From: Acetobacterium wieringae | Lineage (GTDB): Bacteria > Bacillota > Clostridia > Eubacteriales > Eubacteriaceae | Length of the DNA: 64,000 nucleotides | Direction of reading: 5' to 3' | NCBI RefSeq assembly: GCF_026646375.1 | Contig: NZ_JAIPPU010000002.1 | Location: 248,001 to 312,000 of the forward strand | Part shown: piece after piece, positions 34,390 through 44,291 of the stretch | Position numbering within the stretch: the stretch's first letter is position 1 | Layout: each line of letters opens with the position of its first letter | Program-made: the position numbers and the translations under genes | Notes under the pieces: generated by a model | Databases searched by the model: none | Seen by the model: the letters and a program-made list of their open reading frames with translations, nothing else | Told to the model about the DNA's origin: nothing

Positions 34390-36275
34390 TATTTTGTTTG
34401 CACTATTTCTTTTATTTCCGCAGCAATCTGCGATGGCAAAAATCCGCAATAGCCATCTAACGCCGCCAGATCGCCCTGTTCCATTAGGGGGTCTTCAATC
34501 GCCCGGATTCGGATCTTTTCGGGTTTATTTCCATCGTGCTGGGCGAAGGCCGCAGCCAGCTTTTCGCCGATTCCGCCGCTGCGGATGCCCTCTTCCAAAA
34601 CATAAACAAGCCTCGGCTGACCAATCAGCGACAGGATTTTTTGACTATTTAGCGGATAAACCTGAATTAGTTTGATTAGGCGAATCCGGTGGTTCGCTTT
34701 TAATAATTGGACTGCTTCATAGACATTTTTTGTGATACGGCCATAGGTGACCATCACAATTTCCGGATCTCCCTGGTTGCGCCCTGTGTCATCAAAGTCC
34801 TGATAACAAAACTCGCCGCAAAGATTAAAACCGCTGCGATCGTATTGCTGCTGGGCGCCTTTGGGATAGCGGATGATCGCCAGCTTCGGCGCTTCAAAAC
34901 AGGTCGCAAAACTCTGCTTCATTTCATCGTAGGTCTCCGGACTGTAGATTTCAATTCCCGGGATACTAGACAGGTATGAACAATCATAAATTCCCTGATG
35001 GGTAATGCCGTCACCGGGTACCAGTCCGCAGCGATCCAGAGCCATTATCAGCGGCAATTTCTGAATGGCCGCATCATGAATCAGTTGATCATAGACGCGT
35101 TGGACAAAGGTCGAATAAATGGCACAAACTGGCTTTTTCCCGTTGGCTGAAAGACCGGCCGCAAAGGTAACCGCGTGTTCCTCGGCAATCCCAACATCGT
35201 AAAAACGCTGGGGATGGGCGAGGCGAAACGGATCCAGACCGGTGCCCCCGGTCATCGCTGCCGTAATCGCACAAATGGAATCGTCTATGTTAGCCGCAGC
35301 CACCATTATTTTTCCAAACTCTGCCGAAAAGCTGTTCTCCGAAGCTTTTTTCTCAAGCCCCTTAATCTGGTCGAAGGGCCCTGATGAATGATACATTTCC
35401 GGATGTTCCTCGGCGTGAACATACCCCTTTCCTTTAACGGTATGAACGTGAACCAGGCAACAGTTGGTTTTACTTTTGGCTTCGCTCAATACCGATTCCA
35501 ATTTTTTCAGATCACAGCCATCAACCGGCCCCAAATAATCCAGGCCCAGATGTTCAAAAAAGTTCTCGGCCACCACCCGTTTTTTTATGTGTTTTTTTAG
35601 TTTGCGGGTGCCTTCTATCAAACCATCTCCAATGGTTGGAATCTTGTGTAACAACGACTGGGTTTGGTGTTTTAAATTGAAATAATTCTGACTGTTTCTA
35701 ATTTTTGATAAATAATTTGAAAGTCCACCGACATTTTCTGAAATTGACATCTCATTATCATTGAGAATAATAATCAGTCGCAGATTTTTTTTATTACAGT
35801 TATTCAAGGCTTCATAGATCATTCCATTGGTAAATGAGCCATCTCCGACAACCGCAACAACATAATTCTCCTTGCCATCCAACTGATTGGCCATCGCCAG
35901 ACCGAGCGCAGCTGAAATCGAGGTGCCACTGTGACCAGCGCCAAAAGCGTCTTTGTCACTCTCCTTGCGATTGGTAAAACCAGAAATCCCATTCCATTGC
36001 CGTAAACTGCTAAACGCCTGCTGTCGACCGGTTAACAATTTGTGGCTATAACACTGGTGCCCCACATCAAATACAATTTGATCCTCCGGGTTATTAAAAA
36101 CCCGATGAATGGCCAATGTAGTTTCCACGATACCCAGATTGGAAGCCAGATGACCACCATTTTTTGATACCGTTTCTAAAATCCGACTCCGTAGCTCCCC
36201 GGCCAGATTTAAAAGCTCAGCATCAGACAGGCCGATTAAATCCTGGGGAGACAAAATTTTTTCTAATAAAGTCAA
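34389..36275 (-). CDS. dxs: 1-deoxy-D-xylulose-5-phosphate synthase
   Basis: The first enzyme of the MEP isoprenoid pathway; it condenses pyruvate and glyceraldehyde 3-phosphate with thiamine diphosphate. About 628 residues from TTG 36275, chosen because AAAGGA lies six bases upstream (GTG 36290 is the alternative). Seen: SNLGIVETTLAIH, the cofactor motif GDGSFTNGMIYEALNN, SISAALGLA, and DRCGLVPGDGITHQG in the pyrimidine domain. Monocistronic here. Confidence 0.95.
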   Translation of the reverse strand: MTLLEKILSPQDLIGLSDAELLNLAGELRSRILETVSKNGGHLASNLGIVETTLAIHRVFNNPEDQIVFDVGHQCYSHKLLTGRQQAFSSLRQWNGISGFTNRKESDKDAFGAGHSGTSISAALGLAMANQLDGKENYVVAVVGDGSFTNGMIYEALNNCNKKNLRLIIILNDNEMSISENVGGLSNYLSKIRNSQNYFNLKHQTQSLLHKIPTIGDGLIEGTRKLKKHIKKRVVAENFFEHLGLDYLGPVDGCDLKKLESVLSEAKSKTNCCLVHVHTVKGKGYVHAEEHPEMYHSSGPFDQIKGLEKKASENSFSAEFGKIMVAAANIDDSICAITAAMTGGTGLDPFRLAHPQRFYDVGIAEEHAVTFAAGLSANGKKPVCAIYSTFVQRVYDQLIHDAAIQKLPLIMALDRCGLVPGDGITHQGIYDCSYLSSIPGIEIYSPETYDEMKQSFATCFEAPKLAIIRYPKGAQQQYDRSGFNLCGEFCYQDFDDTGRNQGDPEIVMVTYGRITKNVYEAVQLLKANHRIRLIKLIQVYPLNSQKILSLIGQPRLVYVLEEGIRSGGIGEKLAAAFAQHDGNKPEKIRIRAIEDPLMEQGDLAALDGYCGFLPSQIAAEIKEIVQTK

Positions 36276-36410
36276 TTTGAATCCTTTCACCGTTTTTTCC
36301 CTTTAATCGATCATTAAAAGAAATCCACGTAACACTTGCCATTGATTAAGCATTTTTATAAAGATTTACACCTTCGTTTTTTATCATACCACATTATGCG
36401 ATACTTTTCT

Positions 36411-39131
36411 TTAATCCACTTCAGTTGAATTCTGCTCGGTGATCAACATTTCAAAGTCCGAAACCGATAACGGTTTCGAAAAATAATACCCTTGTATTTC
36501 ATGACAATTATTTTCTTTTAAAAACAAATACTGTTCATGGGTTTCAACGCCTTCAGCAATTACATGGAGTTCCAATTGGGCAGCCAAATTCAGAATTGTT
36601 TTGGCAATGCTGCCGCTATCATTCTCCGGGTAATCTTTAATAAACTCCCGGTCAATTTTTAGTTTATCAAAATTCAGATTCTGCAGATATTTTAGTGATG
36701 AATAGCCTGTGCCAAAATCATCGATGGCTACCTTTACCCCCAATGCTTTGATCTGTTCCAATTGGCTGCCGGTTCCGACCATGTTTTCCACCAGAATCCC
36801 CTCCGTGATTTCAATTTCCAATAGTTCTGCGGGCATGTCATACTTATCCAGTAGCTCTTTGATGATTTTCGGTAAATCTGATTTTTTAAATTGAACCGGG
36901 GACAGATTAACAGCCACCCCAAGAGGTACATTGGTCAGCTGCTGCCATTTGTTGTTTTGCTTGATGGCTTCTTCCAAGACCCAATTACCGATGGGGATGA
37001 TTAAATTTGTCCTTTCGGCGACAGGAATAAAATCCTCCGGATTGACTTGGCCAAGGTTTTTGTTATGCCACCGTAACAATGCCTCACTGGCGATAATTGC
37101 TCTGCTACCAACCTGAACCTGGGGTTGATAGTTTAAACTGAGCTCATTGTTTTCCAGAGCGCTTCGCAGCTCTGTTTCCAGTTTTAGATTATTGAGATAG
37201 TTTTCACGGATCTCTTTCTCATAGAAAACATAAGTGTTATCACCGGTTTGGAGCGCATAATTTTTGGCTATATTTGCGTATTCTGTCAGCTTTTCAAGAT
37301 CAACGCTGTCATCCTGAAAAACAGCGATCCCAATCGCTGCGTTTAAATAAACCTTCTCGGTATCTATTTCGATTGGTTCTCTAATATATGCGATCATTTT
37401 ATTTATTAAGTGTCCCATTTCCAGTTTATCGTCATTGTCAATCAACGCTAATATAAACTGGTCTTTGTGAAGAATTCCCAACTGATCCTCAGCGCTCAAA
37501 AAAGTCTGAATCCGCCGCGAAACTTCATTGATTAAAAGAGCACCTGATTTTTTTCCCAAATTATCATGGAGAGCATTAAAATTCGTAACCTGAATCACAA
37601 CGATGGCCATCCGATTTACTTGCTTGATGTATTCCCGAACTTTCTTTTCAAAAAGCACCTGAGTCGGTAAGCCGGTGGCTTCGTCATAATGTTTAATTTT
37701 ATTGATGGCCTCTTCGGTAATTCGGACACTGGTTAAATCTTCAAAAACTTCCAGAAAATTACTGAGAGTATTGCTTTTTCGATCAAACATTTTTGAGATC
37801 GAAATATATTTGGGATAAGTGGTGCCGTCTTTTCGTTGATCGGTAATTTCACCCTGCCAGTTTCCTTCTTCATTAACGGTCTCCCAGATTTTGCTGTAGA
37901 TCTCCCGAAGCTTTTTAGCTGTTTTTAAATCAATGGGCTTTTTACCTAACGCTTCACCTTCGGAATAGCCAGTGATGGTCGAAAATGCCTTATTAACATA
38001 AACAATCTGCATGTCGGCATCCATGATCATAATCCCTTCCTTGGCATTTTTAAAAATGCCATCGGTTATTTTTTCCCGGGATCTGGCTTCTTTCCTGATC
38101 AGCAACAACCATGAAACAATCACACTGATAATACATAAAACCAGAATCAACAAAACGGCAATGAGCACAATGGTTCGGTTATCCTCATTGGTAAAAACCC
38201 CCAGTACATCCAGGGGTGCAGCCCCAACCAAGACCCAATGCAGGTTTTGATAGCCTTTTAAGGGATAGATCGGAGTGTAAAAATACAGGTCTCTGCCGTC
38301 ATCATAATAACCGCTGCCTTTGTTTAGGATAGCCTGCCAGATTTCCGGATTTTCCTGGCTGAATGAGATCCCTTGCTGATCACCATACATAAAGGAAAAA
38401 TCCTTGTCGCTGTTTTCACTAAGCAGATAGTAGCCTTCATTATTTAACAGCAGTATTTTCATGTCCATATTGCTTTTGGAATCATTTTCGATCTGATCCA
38501 GCATATTCTTAGCCAGATAGTTTAACACCAGAATTCCCTGACGTTCGTTTTTATCGTTGAACACCGGCAGCACCAGCCGCATCAGTGGCTTCAGGGGTGT
38601 TTCAACAACGCCACTTTTCATGCTTAAATCCATCGGTGAAATATAAATTTCGCCGGGATTAAGCTTGATCCCTTCCTGAAAATAGGTCTGATCGCCCTTA
38701 TATTCCAGCTCACTTTCTGCCACTGCTGTGGCACCATTTTCGACCTCATTAACCCGAACCTTTTCGTAACCATCGACGCCAATAAACCGGATCGAGTCAT
38801 AGATTTTTTTATTGTTCATCATATTGGAAAAGATTCGTTTTAATTCATTTTGGTTAATCGCTTCTGCCGTGTTGCTAACATACGCTTTTATTTCACCGGA
38901 GTTTAAAATAATGTTTCCATCTGACTTGACATCTTCAAAAATCGAATTGACGTTGACGCTGACAATCTCGCTGTTATTCAACTGTCTGATCTTAATAATG
39001 TTTTTACCGTTTTCAATGTTGATGTTGATAAAAATCCCGGCAAAAATGGTCACAACAAGGAATCCCGGCACAAAGATCATCAAAAAATTCGTAAGCATTT
39101 GTTTTATTCGTTTATTCTTGGAATCCATCAT
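36411..39131 (-). CDS. dCache-PAS-GGDEF(degenerate)-EAL membrane protein, probable c-di-GMP phosphodiesterase
   Basis: ATG 39131 has AAAGGA upstream; about 906 residues. Two membrane helices (near 15-40 and 320-345) flank an extracellular Cache-like sensor. PAS (about 360-480) and a GGDEF-fold domain follow, in which the signature is HKDQF, so no cyclase activity is expected. The C-terminal EAL domain keeps EALLRW, NLSP, EITEG, DDFGTGYSSL, KIDREF, EGVET and QGYYFSKP, so c-di-GMP hydrolysis is likely. No neighbours suggest the pathway it controls. Confidence 0.88.
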   Translation of the reverse strand: MMDSKNKRIKQMLTNFLMIFVPGFLVVTIFAGIFININIENGKNIIKIRQLNNSEIVSVNVNSIFEDVKSDGNIILNSGEIKAYVSNTAEAINQNELKRIFSNMMNNKKIYDSIRFIGVDGYEKVRVNEVENGATAVAESELEYKGDQTYFQEGIKLNPGEIYISPMDLSMKSGVVETPLKPLMRLVLPVFNDKNERQGILVLNYLAKNMLDQIENDSKSNMDMKILLLNNEGYYLLSENSDKDFSFMYGDQQGISFSQENPEIWQAILNKGSGYYDDGRDLYFYTPIYPLKGYQNLHWVLVGAAPLDVLGVFTNEDNRTIVLIAVLLILVLCIISVIVSWLLLIRKEARSREKITDGIFKNAKEGIMIMDADMQIVYVNKAFSTITGYSEGEALGKKPIDLKTAKKLREIYSKIWETVNEEGNWQGEITDQRKDGTTYPKYISISKMFDRKSNTLSNFLEVFEDLTSVRITEEAINKIKHYDEATGLPTQVLFEKKVREYIKQVNRMAIVVIQVTNFNALHDNLGKKSGALLINEVSRRIQTFLSAEDQLGILHKDQFILALIDNDDKLEMGHLINKMIAYIREPIEIDTEKVYLNAAIGIAVFQDDSVDLEKLTEYANIAKNYALQTGDNTYVFYEKEIRENYLNNLKLETELRSALENNELSLNYQPQVQVGSRAIIASEALLRWHNKNLGQVNPEDFIPVAERTNLIIPIGNWVLEEAIKQNNKWQQLTNVPLGVAVNLSPVQFKKSDLPKIIKELLDKYDMPAELLEIEITEGILVENMVGTGSQLEQIKALGVKVAIDDFGTGYSSLKYLQNLNFDKLKIDREFIKDYPENDSGSIAKTILNLAAQLELHVIAEGVETHEQYLFLKENNCHEIQGYYFSKPLSVSDFEMLITEQNSTEVD

Positions 39132-39243
39132 GACTATCCTTTCGATTTTTTCGATAATCGTTTCTTTGCCATTTATTATACTAAACTCATAGCAGTGATG
39201 CAATCAAATACCCTCACCATAAACTCTATTTGCGATACAAATA

Positions 39244-39284
39244 AAAACCACCACTGATCATGCAGATTGACCAGCAGTGGTTTT
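39244..39284 (-). terminator. terminator of the amino-acid permease
   Basis: Arms AAAACCAC and GTGGTTTT with extra internal pairing and T-rich sequence on the minus strand, about 50 bp after the permease stop. Confidence 0.75.
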
Positions 39285-39333
39285 ATATTAATACTTTTTA
39301 CACATCATTCAGATCTTGGGTCTGATTTAATCG

Positions 39334-40764
39334 CTAAACAATTGTTGAATCAATGATCGCCGGCTTATTCTTTCCCCCCGTATCGCCTACCGCTTCACAT
39401 CTTAAATTCATTTCATGAACATCAGCCGTTTCAAATAGTGAGATTTTTTTAATCACTTTTACCCAGATCACGGAATAAGCAATGAGGATTGCAAACAGAC
39501 CGAAGAATATTTTATAAACCAGCAATCGGGTGTCCCCTTCGGCAATATGCCAAATCATATAGATGTTGCCAACAATACATAGAAGCTGGGGAATCCCAAA
39601 GAAGGTCAACTTTTTATTGCGGCCAGGTATATCGGGATATTTTCTTCGCAGTACCAACGCTGAAATATTGACCAGAATATACGATGCCAACCAGAAACAT
39701 GAAGCCGCCAATAAAATCGTAGCTAAACCGGAAGACTGGGTGAATCCAGTAATCAGCATTGCCAGGTCGCCGACAAAAATCAGCACCAGACCCGCCACCG
39801 GAATATGGTGTTTATTCTTTTTGGCAAACACCTTCGGCATCATCTCATCCTGGGCCATCCCCGACAATATTTTGCTGACACTACCCAAGACTGTGTTGGC
39901 AGTACTGATTCCAGCCAACAAGGTCACAATCCCCATCCAATAAACACCAAATTGACCCAGTAGATTTTCTGCAAATAACATATGTGGCATTTCTGAACTG
40001 GCCAGGGCTTCCAAGGTAACATAATGCGTCATCCCAATTCCAAGCATTGCCTGAACCCCGAAAAGCAATAATAGACCAAGAATCATTGACAGCGTCACAT
40101 CACGTTTGGGATTCTTTAAATCTTTGGCGATGGGAATAACAAATTCAATGCCAATGAACAACCAGAATGCCAGGGCGGCCAACGAAGCATATCCGCTGAT
40201 TCCAGTCACCGGCGCTGGTGTTTGCTGAGCAGCGGTAATCACGGTTCCCGTTCCCAGATTAAAAAAGCTGATAATCCCCAGAGCAATCAAAGATCCGATC
40301 AGTAATACGACCACGACATTTTGAACCTTGGCAAAAATATCGACTCCATTATAATTAACCATAAATAAAATCGCCAATAATACCACACTGATAATCGGGG
40401 CTGGAATCATTGGTAGAAAGATCTGATTGATTACCATTCCACACATTGCCATTTCCACCGACGAAGCCAAAATCATGGTAATAACATAGGCTGAAAGGTT
40501 CGAAATAATGGATGCCACTGGGCCGAGTCCCGCCAGTGTATATTGTCCAAGCCCCCCTTCCACCTCTGGCATGATTGCATGCAGTTCGCCAAATGTCAGC
40601 GACAGCATAACATTTAAAAAAAGTACAATTCCTAACGATACGATAAACCCGGAACCTGCCAAACCCATTCCCTGACCAAGTAAAAGCAAACAACTGGTTG
40701 CTACAATCAGACCGACACAGACCGATACTGCAGAGCCTAATCCCAATTTTTTCTGATTTTCCAT
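39334..40764 (-). CDS. APC-superfamily amino acid permease
   Basis: A 476-residue inner-membrane carrier with about 12 hydrophobic segments. It has the APC start GLGSAVSVCVGLIVATSCLLL, the helix-unwinding region around GMGLAGSG and an EG-type motif (PEVEGGLGQYTLAGLG). AAGGAG precedes ATG 40764. The substrate is not identifiable. A terminator-like hairpin lies about 80-120 bases upstream, within its probable leader. Confidence 0.8.
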   Translation of the reverse strand: MENQKKLGLGSAVSVCVGLIVATSCLLLLGQGMGLAGSGFIVSLGIVLFLNVMLSLTFGELHAIMPEVEGGLGQYTLAGLGPVASIISNLSAYVITMILASSVEMAMCGMVINQIFLPMIPAPIISVVLLAILFMVNYNGVDIFAKVQNVVVVLLIGSLIALGIISFFNLGTGTVITAAQQTPAPVTGISGYASLAALAFWLFIGIEFVIPIAKDLKNPKRDVTLSMILGLLLLFGVQAMLGIGMTHYVTLEALASSEMPHMLFAENLLGQFGVYWMGIVTLLAGISTANTVLGSVSKILSGMAQDEMMPKVFAKKNKHHIPVAGLVLIFVGDLAMLITGFTQSSGLATILLAASCFWLASYILVNISALVLRRKYPDIPGRNKKLTFFGIPQLLCIVGNIYMIWHIAEGDTRLLVYKIFFGLFAILIAYSVIWVKVIKKISLFETADVHEMNLRCEAVGDTGGKNKPAIIDSTIV

Positions 40765-40841
40765 AATAATCTCCTTCTTAAATTTTTTGACACCTTATTC
40801 GTCATTGAAAAAGTGTCCCGATGGTGTGTTTTTTAATATAA

Positions 40842-40881
40842 AAAGGTGCTCAAACATCCGATTGGATATCTGAGCACCTTT
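40842..40881 (-). promoter_or_regulatory. hairpin in the leader of the amino-acid permease, possible attenuator
   Basis: An 11-bp stem AAAGGTGCTCA / TGAGCACCTTT with inner ATCC/GGAT pairing is followed on the minus strand by TTTTATATT. It lies upstream of the permease start and after a separate terminator for the previous gene. No T-box sequence is seen nearby. Confidence 0.5.
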
Positions 40882-40980
40882 GCCCCCATTGTTATTCAAC
40901 TAAAACAATCCTGAATACACACAAAATATCGAGTTGTATTTTTTCCTAAAAAAATACTTAGACGTAAGCTCATTCTTACA

Positions 40981-41037
40981 AAAATAAAAAGACAAAACAA
41001 TTGATATCCCAAAAGGAAATCAGACTGCTTTGTCTTT
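40981..41037 (-). terminator. terminator of the lipoprotein gene
   Basis: AAAGACAAA (41029-41037, minus strand) pairs with TTTGTCTTT (40988-40996) and is followed by a T-rich tail. The loop is long (about 32 bases) with a possible inner fold. Confidence 0.55.
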
Positions 41038-41106
41038 CTTAACTTACTATACTCTATTTCATCCTGATCTTCTTGTAAAAATCGGAACTCTTTGAATTTT
41101 ATCAAA

Positions 41107-41634
41107 TTATTTTTCAATCGGAATAATAATCTGGGCGATTTCCCGACCTTTTCCTCTGACAAAGGTGACTGTGAGATTTTTACTATCCGTTTCCAGGCCA
41201 TAAGCAATGCTTGCCGCACAACTCCCACCAATGGGTGTTTCCTGAATCATTCGTTTGGGATCCTTGATATTATAAGTCTCCAACTCATTACCCGCATCAT
41301 CACTAACCATAAAATCCCCTTGTGCCAAAAAGAAATCCATATTATTTCGCTTTTCATAGCTGATATTTTCGTACATATAGTCAAGAAAGATTACCTGTTT
41401 GGGATCTGGTTTGGAATCCTCATCTCTTTGCGACGTTGTTCTTGCCCCGTTGATGGTAACACTGTAATCACCATTGGCTGTGGTTACAACAAAAGGCTCA
41501 TTCAATACCATTTCCGGCAGTTTTGTCGCGACAGCAGGCTCCCTTTGTGCTGTAAAATAGTCGACAATGCCACAACCTGAAAGCCCAACGATTATCAGAA
41601 CGAAAAACAAAAGTATTATCCCCAGCTTTTTCAT
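41107..41634 (-). CDS. lipoprotein with DUF4352-like domain
   Basis: A 175-residue lipoprotein (signal MKKLGIILLFFVLIIVGLSGC, lipobox LSGC). The mature part is a beta-rich Ig-like fold such as in DUF4352/DUF5067 proteins (FVVTTANGDYSVTINGARTT, VIFLDYMYEN, FMVSDDAGNELETY). Function is unknown. It follows the CobW gene on the same strand after about 100 bp. Confidence 0.65.
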   Translation of the reverse strand: MKKLGIILLFFVLIIVGLSGCGIVDYFTAQREPAVATKLPEMVLNEPFVVTTANGDYSVTINGARTTSQRDEDSKPDPKQVIFLDYMYENISYEKRNNMDFFLAQGDFMVSDDAGNELETYNIKDPKRMIQETPIGGSCAASIAYGLETDSKNLTVTFVRGKGREIAQIIIPIEK

Positions 41635-41738
41635 CTTCGACCTCCGTATGGTTAAATTATAGCCGTACTGAAAATAGAAGGCAAGGATAATTATCGTTGT
41701 CCTGATTAACGATCAATCTTTAAGTCGCTCCCACAAAA

Positions 41739-42656
41739 TTATATATGCATTGGTGTATCACCAAAAGACTGTTTCCAGAGTCGCAGCAAATCACTGATCA
41801 TCCGAATGCCGACTGCTGAAATCATCACAATTTCGGTTTGCTCGATTGGTTCATTCCATTGAGTCAGGATCGCCAGATCACGTACGCTGCTGACTTCAAA
41901 ACCACCCTGATCCGTTCGAACAAATCCCTTGATCCGATGGGTGGAAAATTTTATTTCATGTAAAAACTTCTCAAATATTTTATAGTCAAGCAGTGCTTCT
42001 GTTCTTAAAACACAGGCTTGCGGACGGCTTTCCCAGGTGTTTCCCGACGTTCCGGTTTTGACGTTGTCACTTTTCATCGTCATAATCAGATCAGCCAGAG
42101 GTACTTCACAAAAGGACGCCTTAAAAATTTCTGTAGTCGGATTAATTGTCGTAATTTTTTGTGCAATCACTTGAAGCGTTTCCGGATTTTGTAGATCGGC
42201 TTTATTGATAATAACCTTACTGGCATAAATGATCTGTCTTTCCAGTGCCGCGATCACATCTAACTGTTTGAGAAAATAGCGTCCATCAACAATACAAATG
42301 GATCCAAGATAATCATAAGCTTTACCGGCGATTTTAGTCACCGTTTTTAGGATGCTTCCCATATTGGCAGGATCAGCAACCCCAGAGGATTCCACAAAGA
42401 CGATTTCAAGTTCATGATTTAAGAATTGAGCCAATCCGCCGATAAAGTTTTCTTTTAAGCAGGCACAAAAAACCGAGCCGTTGTTCAATTCAATCAGATC
42501 AAAATTTTCGTTTTTGATCAATTGTCCATCAATCCCGATCTCACCAAACTCGTTCATCAGGATCCCAATTTTTCGGCTTTGGTATTCGTTTAAAATTTTT
42601 TTTAACAAGGTTGTTTTTCCTGCGCCCAAAAATCCGGTCAGTAAGATAAGCTTCAT
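41739..42656 (-). CDS. CobW/G3E-family GTPase, probable metal chaperone
   Basis: 305 residues from ATG 42656 with AAGGAG upstream. Seen: Walker A GFLGAGKTT, FVESSGVADP of switch II, NKADL base-specificity motif and a CobW C-terminal domain (from about 205). The metal motif, normally CxCC, reads FCACLKEN, so one cysteine is missing. These GTPases deliver zinc or cobalt. The neighbours are a zinc-type URO-D methyltransferase and corrinoid proteins, so service to those enzymes is inferred. A terminator separates it from the MtrH-like gene. Confidence 0.8.
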   Translation of the reverse strand: MKLILLTGFLGAGKTTLLKKILNEYQSRKIGILMNEFGEIGIDGQLIKNENFDLIELNNGSVFCACLKENFIGGLAQFLNHELEIVFVESSGVADPANMGSILKTVTKIAGKAYDYLGSICIVDGRYFLKQLDVIAALERQIIYASKVIINKADLQNPETLQVIAQKITTINPTTEIFKASFCEVPLADLIMTMKSDNVKTGTSGNTWESRPQACVLRTEALLDYKIFEKFLHEIKFSTHRIKGFVRTDQGGFEVSSVRDLAILTQWNEPIEQTEIVMISAVGIRMISDLLRLWKQSFGDTPMHI

Positions 42657-42680
42657 TCCATTGCTCCTTATATTTGAAAA

Positions 42681-42707
42681 AAACGGAAGCACCTTATGCT
42701 TCCGTTT
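42681..42707 (-). terminator. terminator between the MtrH-like gene and the CobW gene
   Basis: An 11-bp perfect stem AAACGGAAGCA / TGCTTCCGTTT with a 5-base loop followed by seven Ts on the minus strand. Confidence 0.85.
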
Positions 42708-42716
42708 GGTTTTACT

Positions 42717-43526
42717 TTATTTTTTCCCAACGGGTCCGATTTGACCAGAACGAAATGCCTTACTGTATTTTCGACAGTGTTTGTCCTGTCCCAGTAGCGC
42801 ATAGGTGGCAAAAATGGTTTCCATCATCTCCCGGTTCAGCGGATCCATCACGGCTGAATCCATACCAGCCTCAATGGCAAAGGCCATTGCTGTTTTATTA
42901 ATCAAACCCCGCGCCGGTAATCCAAACGAAATATTACTAATGGCTCCGGTAACATGGATGGTCGGAAACAGCGCTTTAATCGATCGAATTTCCTCCGCAA
43001 AATTAAGCATCGAGTTATTCTCGGTCGATAGGGCCATAACACAGGGATCAATATGAATCCGATCCGGGGTAATTCCATATTTGTCAGCTTTTTCGACCAT
43101 AATTTTGGTAATGTCCAATTTGGTTTCAAGATTATTGGGAATCCCCCGGTCGTCGCAGGTCAAGCCGACCACTTCCCAGGTGTTGCCTTCCATCAGCGGC
43201 AGCAGTACCTCGCATTTATCGCCTTCTTCCGAGATCGAGTTAAGCAATCCCGGTTTATTGGCATATTTAAACACGGCTTCAATCACCCGGGGATTCGGGC
43301 TGTCGATGCACAGCGGCGTCTCAGTAACATCCTGAACAACGTCGATTAACCATTTTAGTGTTTCAACTTCATATTCCGGTGCGGTACTGGCACACACATC
43401 AATGAAATGAGCTCCCGCCGCTGTCTGCTTAACCGCCCGATCGGCAATAAATGCGGCATCACGATTTTCGATGGCCGTTTTCACCGCCGGGATACTGCCA
43501 TTGATCTTTTCTCCAATGATTATCAT
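42717..43526 (-). CDS. methyltetrahydrofolate:corrinoid methyltransferase (MtrH/MtvA-like)
   Basis: A pterin-binding TIM-barrel methyltransferase of 269 residues that moves the methyl group from the corrinoid protein to tetrahydrofolate. Seen: IIGEKINGSIP start, FIDVCAS, CIDSPNP, GLTCDDRG, HIDPCVMAL and SNISFGLPAR, all typical of the AcsE/MtrH/MetH pterin domain. TAGGAGC precedes ATG 43526. It follows the corrinoid protein by 9 bp, forming the acceptor half of the three-component system. Confidence 0.9.
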   Translation of the reverse strand: MIIIGEKINGSIPAVKTAIENRDAAFIADRAVKQTAAGAHFIDVCASTAPEYEVETLKWLIDVVQDVTETPLCIDSPNPRVIEAVFKYANKPGLLNSISEEGDKCEVLLPLMEGNTWEVVGLTCDDRGIPNNLETKLDITKIMVEKADKYGITPDRIHIDPCVMALSTENNSMLNFAEEIRSIKALFPTIHVTGAISNISFGLPARGLINKTAMAFAIEAGMDSAVMDPLNREMMETIFATYALLGQDKHCRKYSKAFRSGQIGPVGKK

Positions 43527-43535
43527 ATGCTGCTC

Positions 43536-44165
43536 CTATTCCCAACCCTGACAGATTTTGATGCCTTCGGCCGCATTCGTCGTAAAAGCATCGGCACCAA
43601 CCAAGGTACAAGATTCTTTCGTCACCGGATTTCCACCAATAATAATTTTTGAATCGACGCCAGCTTCTTTTAATGCCTCGACCGTATCCTTCATCGAGTC
43701 AATCGCAAGGGTTAACACCCCACTCATGCCGATAATTTGAGGTTTTATTTCTTGCGCTTTGCTCACAAATGTTTCAACTTTAACATCAATGCCCATATCC
43801 ACCACCTCAAAGCCTGCTGCTTCGGCCATGCTTCTGAAGATATTTTTGCCGATGTCATGTAAATCCCCTTGAACGGTTCCCAAGAGAATCGTTCCCATTA
43901 CTTTGGTGTCGCCACTGCCCAGGGATGGTTTTAAAACGTTGATGGCTTCGGTCAGTAATTCACCTGCAAAGATCAGATCACCAACAAAATACTCGCCATT
44001 TTCAAAAAGATCCCCGACGATGGCCATCCCCGCCTGACAGGCTGCAACCGCTTCAAGCGCTTCTGCTTCTGATGGATTAGTCGCCGCAAATTCTTTTAAC
44101 AGATCCATTACCAGACCATCTTCCAAATCACCCAGGGCCTGTGTCAATTCATTTAAATTTAACAT
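43536..44165 (-). CDS. methyltransferase corrinoid protein (MtvC-like)
   Basis: A 209-residue cobalamin-binding protein with an N-terminal helical cap (1-90) and a B12-binding Rossmann domain from about 95. The cobalt-ligating histidine lies in DLHDIGKN, with GMSGVLT and GGNPV following. It carries the methyl group between the URO-D-type methyltransferase and the MtrH-like enzyme encoded beside it. The ribosome site is weak (AGGACGGA, long spacing). Confidence 0.92.
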   Translation of the reverse strand: MLNLNELTQALGDLEDGLVMDLLKEFAATNPSEAEALEAVAACQAGMAIVGDLFENGEYFVGDLIFAGELLTEAINVLKPSLGSGDTKVMGTILLGTVQGDLHDIGKNIFRSMAEAAGFEVVDMGIDVKVETFVSKAQEIKPQIIGMSGVLTLAIDSMKDTVEALKEAGVDSKIIIGGNPVTKESCTLVGADAFTTNAAEGIKICQGWE

Positions 44166-44291
44166 TATTTTCTTTATCCGTCCTCGCTATCAACTCGGGG
44201 ACTGCTCTCCTTATTTTTTTCTATTCACATTTTAATTAATACTTCGTTTTGCCTGCTGTCATATCGATCCAAACCGGCAAAGAATATATTG

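Noticed and set aside
40765-40980. T-box leader for the amino-acid permease
   Set aside because: No T-box consensus (AGGGTGG-type) or specifier-like structure could be found.
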